DNA of 64,000 nucleotides from Porphyra umbilicalis (taxonomy: Eukaryota; Rhodophyta; Bangiophyceae; Bangiales; Bangiaceae), in the NCBI GenBank assembly GCA_002049455.2, contig KV918818.1, positions 1-64,000 on the forward strand, given 5' to 3'. A program made the translations under genes and the position numbers. Within the stretch, counting starts at the first letter, position 1. Each line of letters begins with the position of its first letter. Shown here in pieces: positions 43,820 to 52,619 of the stretch. The notes under the pieces were generated by a model. The model was not told the origin of the DNA. It was given only the letters and a program-made list of their open reading frames with translations, and did not search any database.

Positions 43820-44026
43820 TACATGTACGGATAGTGTGCAAGTTGACGCTTCTAACCATGTCGGACTCAACGTACGGCGACGTCCGCCCGAGCCGTACGA
43901 GGTCTCTCTGCGTGCACCCCGCTTTTTCGCAAGTACTCCCGCAACGTGCACTAGCTCGGAAAAAAATTAGAATGGGGGCCCCTATGCGCATGTTGGATAG
44001 TACCCTGTCCTAAAGGCCAGGGGACT
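43820..44026. repeat. dispersed repeat, copy A
   Basis: Shares ACGTACGGCGACGTC, AAGTACTCCCGC, CGTGCACTA followed by an A-run, ATGCGCATGTTG and ATAGTACCCTG, in the same order, with 47015-47280. Spacers between these blocks have diverged. The end carries the TACCCTGTCCTAAAGGCCAG motif. Confidence 0.55.
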
Positions 44027-44029
44027 TGG

Positions 44030-44388
44030 CTACAACAGGCAAAGCAGCCACAGACGACCCGTCCACGCGACCGCGCGACCTCGACAAACAAGCCACCGCC
44101 AACACGCACCGCCGCCGCCGCCGCCCGCGCCGCCGCCGTCACCGCCGCACCTCCCCCCCCCAGCGACAAGCAGACGAATACCCTCGCACCTCCAGACGTG
44201 CACGCCGCCGCCGGTCTGCCGTCGCACCCGTCCCGGTCGCCACGGCCGCGGCAGTTGGGCGCCACCGCCGCCGCCGCAGGCAGCCCGCCGTCGACCTCCG
44301 CGCCGCCGTCCCCCCGCCGGCGCGTCGGCGGCGGTGCGCACGCCCGCTAGCGGCGGTCAGCGGCGACGGTGGGGCCATGGACCACAGC

Positions 44389-44419
<31 letters not shown>

Positions 44420-45060
44420 CGCAGCCACCACCCGTCGCCGTCGCCGCAATGGCGGGCGCGACGGCGGCGGCAGCCGCGGCAGGGGGGGCGGCGGTGGCGC
44501 TGCCGGCGCCCTTCCCCGCTCCCAACGGCGGCGGAGCTCGTCCCCCGTCAGACAGTGGCAGGGGCGAGGAGCGGGGGGGCCCCGCAGCGCGCGGGGTCGC
44601 CGCCAACGCTGCCGCCGCGTCGGCGCGGGGGCGGCGGCGCCTCGGACCACGCCTTATCGCGCGCGACGGGCGGTGCGGCCGCCGGCGGGGCGGGGCGTCG
44701 GGCGCGGCGGTCCGTGCAGGTGACGTGAAGGCGGACGGGCGCCACGGTGGCCACGGCGGTGACAACCACACGCGCGCGCGGGGGGGTGGGTGCGGCTGGT
44801 CGCCTTGTTGGCTCGGCGGCCGACCGCGCGCCGGCTGTGTTGGTCGCGGGCGGTCGCGCACCGACGCGCGCGCGGGGGGTATGTCGGGCGTGTGCGGCCG
44901 CCGTGGTGGTGACCCCGACGGGGCAGTGGGGCTTAGACCGTGTACCTTGGAGCATTGTCATCAACTCAGGCTATCTCTATCGGCTATTCCATTTAAGAAC
45001 CAAGTCCGAGTCCTTAGACAGCCACATGTACGTCAGCGGTTGGCTGCTTTGCTGTCATGA
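44030..45060. other. GC block without a decisive reading frame
   Basis: Plus and minus frames are both open through most of it. The plus frame has poly-Pro and Ala-rich parts around 44390-44620; the minus frame near 43950-44265 is Val/Ala/Gly-rich and ends in ordinary DNA. I cannot decide between them or no gene at all. Confidence 0.35.
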
Positions 45061-45437
45061 GCCTAAGTATTAAAACCTCCAGGATCCCTTACACCACGTC
45101 CTTTCTTGGCCCGATCAAGACGATATTTTGCGCCAGGACTTGATTCACTGCAGAGGCAGTTGACAACTGTGGTGAGTAGCCGTATCAACCATAACGAAGG
45201 CGCAGAGAACGCTCGTCGGCAGACGGACAAAGAAACAGGTCTTTGTCCGGGCGTCGCTGTAGGACCAGCGCCATGTCCGACAGCTCATGCGGAAGTTCCG
45301 GAACAGCGACCATCTCTGCCCAGAAGGAACTGGCAGTCAATCTTGCAGATGTGGCGCACACGTTTCAGCCACGTGCTACTATTTGCTGTGGAACGGGTCG
45401 TTGATCCAACACATGGGCCAATCAGAGTCTCCCGTGA

Positions 45438-45479
45438 GATAGCCTCGGCTATCCTAAAAGCTATTTCGAGTCGAAATAG
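45438..45479. repeat. two adjacent perfect hairpins
   Basis: GATAGC-CTCG-GCTATC at 45438-45453, then CTATTTCGAGTCGAAATAG at 45461-45479, each perfectly paired. They lie in an island where a plus frame stays open from about 45106 to 45666, without a start ATG near its beginning. Confidence 0.8.
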
Positions 45480-45700
45480 AAAAGCGATAGACGCACCGCT
45501 ATTCTCGGTCAGCGCAAGCCTGAATCAAGTGGGTAGTTCGATTTCCATGGCCCGAACAAAAAAAGGGCTTCTTCGTCTGAAAAGTGGTGTTACATCGGAC
45601 TTCAGGTGCTTAATGGGACACGTTGTGCAACGTGGCGTGAATATGGCGATAGCACCTCATTGTTAACAGCGCTCTTAGAGCAAGGACACCAATGTCTGGC

Positions 45701-46333
45701 TATGGTGCGTGTCCCAAAAATGAGACATGCGCATTTTTTTGAAGGACTGACACATCACTGCACGGGGGCAGGTGGGGTGGGGTAAGAGAAAATTCTCGAC
45801 TGGCCTCCATGGAAAGAGCCTCTCCCGACGCGTTCTTGGCTGACAACTCCTTAGTACCCGCCTGTGGGCACTGTTCTGTGGACCTCTCAGATAGCCGCGA
45901 TCTTGGAGCCAGTCTTTTTCAGGTTCTTGGGGTTACAGGTTTGCAACGCCAAAAGCTCATGTGCTAACTGGAGCTTCGATGAGGGGTGTCCCCAATCGTG
46001 TTTTCTTCACAGGGGGCTACATGGGGATCTTTTTCACATTTTTATTGGTACGGTCGTGCCCTTTTCTTCGTGCACGAACTGTCAGCACATGCCTGCTCTA
46101 GTATCCGTGCATTTGATTGGGGCGCGTGGTCGTCACCTGTCGAAGCTGCAATGAATGACACTGTACCCCATGACACGTCAGGAGGTGCCGCCTCCGCTAA
46201 CACTGTCAGGGGCCGTTCTGGAAGCACAGTTGGACCGAGTGGGTCACATTACATTATCGGACCGTTGCAGAGGACCAGTGGGCCGAGAAAAAAGAAAAAA
46301 CCGCGATGTCTCATTTTTGGGACACGCACCATA
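45701..46333. mobile_element. TA-flanked inverted-repeat element (MITE), about 630 bp
   Basis: Between flanking TA pairs (45701-45702 and 46332-46333) the ends start TGGTGCGTGTCCCAAAAATG and stay complementary for about 35 bases, ending in a T-run or A-run. No coding frame of note inside. CCAAT/ATTGG boxes lie inside near 46050 and 46118. Terminal TGG and the TA flank link it to the elements at 2801 and 42609. Confidence 0.75.
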
Positions 46334-47014
46334 TCACAACGTGTCTGTATCATTAGTGAAACGTGTCTAAATTCGCTTAACAGGCCACAGGTTGGTGCGT
46401 GTCAACGTGACCGTGCCATAAGGAAAATTGACCCGCTTCGGTGAATTTAGGAAAGTCTATCTGGATTCGATAGTTCTGGTGTCAAAATAGAGCGGCGACG
46501 GGGGGCGTCGTGGACACGGTGGCCGTGGCGGCGGCAGCGGCGGCGGCGGTGGCGGCGGGGCCGCCGGCGCCACCGCCGTCGTTGGGCCACTGGCATTGGA
46601 CCGCCGGCGGGTGGCGTGGGTGCCTACCGACACCCGTGCGCGCCGACGCGGTCGCCCTGGCGGTCAGAGTGCTCGGGCGTATTCGGAGAGAGGACGGCCT
46701 GCTGTCGCTTGAGGTATGGGGGGTGGTGGGCCGGCCTTGATGAACAGCAGGGGTGGAAAGGGGGGGTCGGCGAGGGGGTTGACGAGCAAGTGGGTCTTGG
46801 TTGCGACGTGCGGTGAACTTATCTTATTCAGTTTGGTCATTTTCAAGTTCCCAGGCCAGGGTGTTTTCGCGAACGCGGCTTCAGTGCGCCTTGGTTGTCG
46901 CGTGGAGCGCCATCGCCCGACTTAACCACAAAATACAGTCTACGCGTCTGACGAGATCGACAGTTCCGGGTGTCTGAACGCATCACCCTCATTCTGATGA
47001 AGCTGACCCGGACG
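46334..47014 (+). other. stretch with a possible small exon at 46510-46709
   Basis: The plus frame from ATG 46510 is Ala-rich and then reads LGHWHWTAGGWRGCLPTPVR and ADAVALAVRVLGRIRREDGL, which is protein-like, and meets GAG|GTATGG, a usable 5' splice site, near 46710. I found no partner exon. The rest is ordinary DNA. Confidence 0.25.
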
Positions 47015-47280
47015 TCCTACGAAACGCGACGTACGGCGACGTCTGACAACGTCTGACATGGTACAGACGAGAAAAACTACACAAGCTGTTGGACGCATGT
47101 TGCGCACCGAACCATACCCAAACGACCCGCTGCAGTGATCGATACACTGCGTACCGCCCGAAAAGGTGTGCCCACGGGGCAAACCACAAGTACTCCCGCG
47201 CGTGCACTACAAAAAAAAAAGTTGTGTGTGTGACCCCATGCGCATGTTGATAAGTACCCTGGACAGATGTCCAGGGAACT
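47015..47280. repeat. dispersed repeat, copy B
   Basis: Counterpart of 43820-44026, with the same order of shared blocks. It ends in CCCTGGAC-AGAT-GTCCAGGG, a perfect hairpin, where copy A has CCCTGTCC...CCAGGG. Confidence 0.55.
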
Positions 47281-49079
47281 AAAGTTCAGGAAACTTGCCA
47301 ACGCTGGATTTCCAGGGCCCGATACAGTACGGAACACACCCCTGAGGTCGGAAAGTAGGGTCCACTTTTGGAGCTGTGCAACCGGTTGGTCGGCAACCGC
47401 TTGTCAGCCGGTTTCATCGGGTTATCTGGAAAATCGGGTGACAACAAACTTTTGATGGAAAACACTGGGTCAACTGATTGATCAACATTCGTCAAAAAAC
47501 AAACTGCCCCCCAAGTGGACTTCGAGACCCCTTGTCGGTCGCAGCGCGCCCATCTGCACCAGCGCCGGCTCGCTACTGGAAGTCGATCTCAGTTCAGCAG
47601 CTGTCGTCTCACGAATGAAACCGACCGAGTTCCGTCCACATGCCAGCGAGCCAGCACCCGGACGGGGTGTGAATGGAGACTGACTGTACCTATTGGCGCA
47701 CTTTCGTCATCCCAGTCATCGCCGGTGCAGACACTATGGGGTCAGATGTATTCACAGCTTCTGTTAAATGCTATGGATTGTCTTAACTAAGACTTTTTCG
47801 AACACGGCGGCCTCGCTGACAAGCGGGGACTGGGGATATGACGAAGCGCGGACTGGCGGCACGGCGCGAGTTCTGCGTTTGTACCTGTTGGTCGTACACC
47901 ATGGAGTGCTCATTCTACTCGTGGTGGGGTGGTGCAAAGTGGATGTACGAGCGTGCCCGCCGTATACAGAAAAGAGACGCACATTGTCAAAACCTTTCGA
48001 TGCAAGGTAGCGTGCGCAACGCCGGGGTTCAATGACGGCGATTCCGACAAGCACAGACACACTACGAGCGTCCTGGAAATCGCGCAGCTGGGGGGAAAGG
48101 GATGTGGGTGGACATAGAAATGGAAAACGGCCGGGAGAAGCGTTTTATTGACAAGGTTGTTCGGCCGAACACCGCTGGGGGGGGCATCCTGAGGGCGTAG
48201 TGCTCTGGGGCCTGAATCGCCAGAGAATATTAGGTCCTGAGAACTCATATGGGGTTAGTACTGATGCCTTGACGTACCAAGAGCGGACGTCAGAATAAGC
48301 CCTATGAAAATCTCGCAGATAAAAAAGGACATGCGCTTTACATGCACTGAAGAGGGGTTAAAATCGGAGCCAGCTGTAGAATGCCTCGAGTATTTCAATG
48401 CGTGATGGGGCGCGGATAGCTGTGTGGACCAGAGTGAGTGCACATGGCGCACGATTACCCGAGCCGTAGTAGTAGTAGGCACCATTGTTACAATGGTGGC
48501 TGAGAGCCGTCCTGAGCAAGCCGTAGTAGCTAGATTTTACAACTTTCGAGTTGTAACGACTGGACAGCGATTCCTCTCAGTATCCGAGCATCCTGCGTGC
48601 ATGGTGCGTGCGCCTCGCGAGGCCTCGACTCTCTACATTGGCAGAGAGACTTTACATGACTGTCCGAGCACGTTGTTACAGCACCGCCAGGGACTACTTC
48701 GGAAAAGCTGGTTGGTCACAACACAACGAGTCGCGTTGCGAGCTGGGACGCGATGTTGGCCCTTGCATGAGGGACGCACACACGTGCGCAACGCAACTGT
48801 CGAGAGCTGCAAAGTGTGGGCTCAACACACGATGAGGGGCCTTCTCATGATCGGATTGGTCGTCACGTATGTCCGAAAACCCACGAATGAAACGCAATTA
48901 AATTAGTGCAAGATTTTATGATCTCGACATCTCGGCTGTCAGGCGGAGCACCTGCCGGACAGCAAGACCCAGAAGACTGTGGCTGTAAGGCTCGGGCCTT
49001 TCACGCCATGAGGCTGCCTACTGTCAACCTACTTTCACCCTTTCACCCGCTTTCAAACGTCACTTTTCGCGTGGCACGC
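47281..49079. other. island without a supportable gene
   Basis: Nearly 2 kb of ordinary composition; only short frames, no motif recognised. It contains the hairpin pair at 48480-48556. Confidence 0.5.
48480..48556. repeat. hairpin pair, one with a TTCG loop
   Basis: CACCATTGT-T-ACAATGGTG at 48480-48498 and TTACAACT-TTCG-AGTTGTAA at 48537-48556, both perfectly paired. GCCGTAGTAG precedes each. TTCG loops are unusually stable in RNA, so a structured transcript is possible. Confidence 0.8.
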
Positions 49080-49210
49080 TTTCTTAGAGCATTCCCACGA
49101 ATGTCGGGCCAACGGTCTGAAACGGTGAAATGAAACCGCTACGTGTGGCCCTGCGAGTGGTCAGTTGCCAACGGGCCAACACGTTGCCAACGGGCAATGT
49201 AATGGGTGAA
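49080..49210 (-). repeat. dispersed repeat copy with GTTGGCCCGACATT
   Basis: On the minus strand, CCGTTGGCCCGACATT followed by GTGGGAATGCTCTAAG is almost identical to 56020-56053. Nearby TTGCCAACGGGCCAAC and TTGCCAACGGGCAA phrases resemble the arms of the palindrome at 55794. Confidence 0.6.
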
Positions 49211-50149
49211 ACAGAGTGGGCTACCTTTCGAAGATCTGAGCGCCGTTGGCCTCGACGTTGTTGGCCGCACTGCGTGGTTGCCAACGGAGGACACGTATTA
49301 GCGTCGTCGCCAGTATCGAAATGAAGAGACGTCCGTCGAATACGTGCCGAAGATGTCACGGAAAGCGTGTGAACGGAGCCCAAACCGCCCAAATCAAGGC
49401 AATATAGCGAGACACGTGGAGGCCTTTCGGTACCAATCTGGATTGAATCCGCACGAGTGCGTGACGTGTGTTGCGGTCGCACCCCGTCAGGTTGTGCAAG
49501 GACTTCGAGGCTGAGTCATGCCGGTCAAACGGTCACGTGCAGCTATCGTGGCCTGCCCATTTGCGCAAAGGAGTGGCCCAAGAGCTGTCTACGTGCCCCC
49601 CTCTACTGTGTGCATCCCACCCTTTGCTGACTGGGGCGGTTTCAAAGGAGCTGGCACGCCCGCTCTCAGGGCCGTGCTGCCCCAAAAAGGCCAAGGCTCG
49701 GCCAGAAAGGGTCAATAGAGGGCAGCGACCCACAGCCAGGGACTTTTGAGTGCGTGTTTGTGCACTTGTGTGGCTGCCCCCTACTGTTGTGGGCACTGCA
49801 GGCAGTTGTAATCGTGGAAGCGTTGACAGCTCAGGAAGCAGGCTGACTGCACAGCCGTGCACTGGCTCGCCAACGCATGAACGTTGACACCGGCATTCAC
49901 AGTCCCCCCTCCAGCCCAACCCCGGCCGCACTTCCAACAACACCACTAGCCCACACCCAGCCCCCCACCCCTGACCCACCCCGAACCCTTTTAACCCTGC
50001 CCCCACGTCCACCCGAGCACCCTCACCAAGCTGCAGCAGCAACACGCGCTAGCCAGCCAGCGATGCGCGCACCCTGCCTGCGCCGCCCGCTGACCCGGCC
50101 CGCGCGACACTCCCCCCAGGTTTCTCACCCTCGCAGAAGCAACGCAGAA

Positions 50150-50270
50150 GCGACCTGGAGGCCGGGGTACCGCCCACACTCGTACATGATAAAACACTCC
50201 AAACCTCGAAGCTGTTTCCAAGGCCTGGGGGCATCTCGAAGGTTGGGCCACACCCCCCCTCAATGGTCAT
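50150..50270 (+). repeat. repeat copy 1 (CTCGAAGCTGTTTCC), inverted at 52040
   Basis: ATAAAACACTCC, AACCTCGAAGCTGTTTCC, GGGGGCATCTCGAAG and CCCTCAATGG recur in the same order on the opposite strand at 52040-52135. The two copies face each other about 1.8 kb apart at roughly three-quarters identity. Confidence 0.6.
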
Positions 50271-50745
50271 CAGGGAGCCCTTCGAGGTCGAGCCCGTCGA
50301 TGCTGTGATTGGCTGTCTTGGTGGACACGTGCACGGGTGTTAGCCAATCGATGAGTGGCGACCAGCGATGCGTCTGGGACGCGCCCCAAATGAAAATATT
50401 TAAATGTTCCGTCGAAGTGCTCGATTTGAGAACATGTACCAGATTGGGGCCTCGTGCGCGTGCTGCAGGGCACCCCATACTCATCACCTCTATAGGTAGC
50501 CAGTCCAGATGACACGGTGGCAATGACAGCCATCGGGCCTGGAGGCGGCTGTCGTCCGCCCCCCAGGCTGGTGCCAGCCTAGCGGGCGATAGCACTAAAA
50601 GAGGGCGCAGAACGTATCTGAAAAGGCATGTGAATTGGTAAAGAGCCCCAACGGCGATGAGGGTGACGGCGGCGGGTGCCGCGGGGGCCGGCTGCGACAG
50701 GCGGGAGCCGCCGCGTGACTGATGGTTGTTGGCTCCCCTGGCCAT
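50260..50745 (-). CDS. possible small hydrophobic protein (weak)
   Basis: Behind a long C/T-rich leader (complement of 50770-51040) the minus strand has CTCAG-ATGGCC at 50745. The frame reads MARGANNHQSRGGSRLSQPA, then AAVTLIAVGALYQFTCLFRY, a likely membrane helix, and stays open to 50260. GC-ending codons fade after about 60 residues, so the true coding part may be shorter or spliced. I do not recognise it. Confidence 0.3.
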   Translation of the reverse strand: MARGANNHQSRGGSRLSQPAPAAPAAVTLIAVGALYQFTCLFRYVLRPLLVLSPARLAPAWGADDSRLQARWLSLPPCHLDWLPIEVMSMGCPAARARGPNLVHVLKSSTSTEHLNIFIWGASQTHRWSPLIDWLTPVHVSTKTANHSIDGLDLEGLPDDH

Positions 50746-51039
50746 CTGAGTGGAACACAAGAGATACAGTGAGCAAAAGCAATGAAGGGGGGGGCATGAG
50801 GGGGTGAGGAAGGAAGGGGGAGGGGGGGTAATGAAGAGGGGGGGGGGGGAGAGGAAGGGGGCAAGGTGCGGTAGCTCGACGACCAGAACGGCGGTGCTTG
50901 GGCAGAATGAGGCAAGACGAAGACGGCGGGGTCGGACAGCGGCTCGGGGTGGGGGAACAGCGGGGCGCTCGAGGATATCGCATGCAAAGGAAGGGGGGGG
51001 TGACGGCGGTTGGCGAGGGACAAAGTCGGGGAGGGGATA

Positions 51040-51390
51040 GGTCACTGACGCGGCGAGTGCCACACAGGACGCCGCAGACGGCTTCGTTGGACAACATTTT
51101 GCGCGCTCGCAGTCGAAGTGGCGCCCTTCGGGTCAATCATCATCGCAGATCGTTGGCCAATCATGTCCTGGATCATCGTACAAAGGGACAGATCAAGCGT
51201 TTAAGCCAATCACAGCTCGGATTGAGCAGACGTTGGTTCGCTTGAGATGCCCGCCCAAACTGCTCCGAACCCTGAGGAAGGTCCCAAGCAGGGGCTCTGA
51301 GCTGGTCCAAACGGCACGCCGTGGCGCCCTCGTCCTGCCGTTGTGAGGACGTCCGCTGCATTCGCCAGTGTCTCTCAGGCGCCACCATGG
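51040..51390. promoter_or_regulatory. possible divergent promoter with CCAAT boxes
   Basis: C/T-rich leaders run outwards on both sides: minus-strand leader below 51040 towards the ATG at 50745, plus-strand leader after GCCACC-ATGG at 51387. Between them lie CCAATC boxes (51158, 51204) and ordinary composition. This is the layout of a shared promoter, if either candidate gene is real. Confidence 0.3.
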
Positions 51391-51776
51391 CCCTTTCTCC
51401 TGACTCTGCCACCACCCCCCCGACTGCCAGCCCCCCCCCTCCCCTCTCCTACCTTGGTGTAACTCTGCCCTCTGCTTCGTTGTGTTTTCCTCGACGCCCC
51501 TCTCCCCATTCTTTGACGAGCCGCGCCTTCCCTTCTCCTCTGATGTCTTTCCCCGTCCTCCCCCACCCCTCCCCCCCCCGGTCATGTTCAGCTGTTCTTT
51601 TCCTTTGTTTCTGTTTCTGTATGCATCTGATGGCTCCAGCGCAGACCTGACCACCGCACAGTTGATGTGTCCCCGCACTTCGACCCTCACCGCACCACCG
51701 CTTGGCCAATATTACATGTTCTGGTTGCTCACCCGTCCTTGTTAATATACCAGCACTTTCCCTTTCGTTCTGCTCA

Positions 51777-51921
51777 GTCCGCTAGCGGGCATCAAAGCGG
51801 ACGGCGACCCGGTCGTCGCCGCCCACGAGCAGCCCAGGGCCGTCACAGCCGGCAACTCCGACGACGGCGTCGACGGTGTACAGGAGCGCGTGGCGGGCCG
51901 AACAATAACGGCTGTGTACTG
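51777..51921. other. coding-like exon, strand uncertain
   Basis: Plus strand: after TTCGTTCTGCTCAG a frame reads LAGIKADGDPVVAAHEQPRA, VTAGNSDDGVDGVQERVAGR and ends at a stop by 51921, a good last exon. Minus strand: a frame reads RHALLYTVDAVVGVAGCDGP and GLLVGGDDRVAVRFDAR before a stop. Both have GC-ending codons. The minus reading looks more like a folded domain, the plus reading has the better splice site. Confidence 0.3.
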
Positions 51922-52039
51922 ACGAAAGCCCCCCATCGGAACAAGAAGTAGACCACACCTCGAGAGTGCTTAGCACGTGCCGGCACGCGCGCGCACGTGC
52001 CAAAAAGCTTCGAGGTCTGCGCACCTCGACCCCTGCCCA

Positions 52040-52135
52040 GACGCAATGGACGGGGGTTCGGCCGAAGCTTCGAGGTGCCCCCACGTGCTGGAAACAGCTT
52101 CGAGATTTGGGAGTGTTTATTCATGCTCGCCCACA
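52040..52135 (-). repeat. repeat copy 2 (CTCGAAGCTGTTTCC), inverted to 50150
   Basis: Opposite-strand partner of 50150-50270. Short CCTCGAAGC phrases also occur between 51950 and 52080, so part of the similarity may come from a repeated core. Confidence 0.6.
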
Positions 52136-52619
52136 GCTCTAGACAGGGGGCGGCGGACCCCTGCGCACGGTGGACAGCACCGGGCGGTGGTCACCTCCAG
52201 CGGGCGCGACCACAGAGGCACGCGGGCGTGATTGCTCTTGGCGACATTACCACTTCAGCTCTCGGCGGCCACCAGCACGCGCCCCTCGGTCGCCGCCGGC
52301 CTTGTGTCCTCTGTGGTACAACTCTCGCTGTAGCGCACTTGCTGTGTGGGGAATTGCTGTTGCATAAAAATTTGCAGACCTTGATAGCAAAACGCCCAGA
52401 GCAGAACATTGTTTGAGTGGTCCTCTGCTGGATTCCGGCCATGTCATTGGCCAAGGCAGCTGTTCTGGCGCAATTATTATCGTTTGTATCGGAAAAATTT
52501 CTCAAGCGAGCAACTCCACCGCACAGGCTCGAGCTGTGTGGTGGGATTTTCAAAAATACAATAAATGCGGGGAGGCTGCCACCGTACGTTGACTCCGAAG
52601 AAGCTACCGCGGCAGCCAC

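Noticed and set aside
45106-45666. A 186-codon plus frame in an island
   Set aside because: The first ATG lies far inside it, the residues look random and the end overlaps a dispersed repeat.
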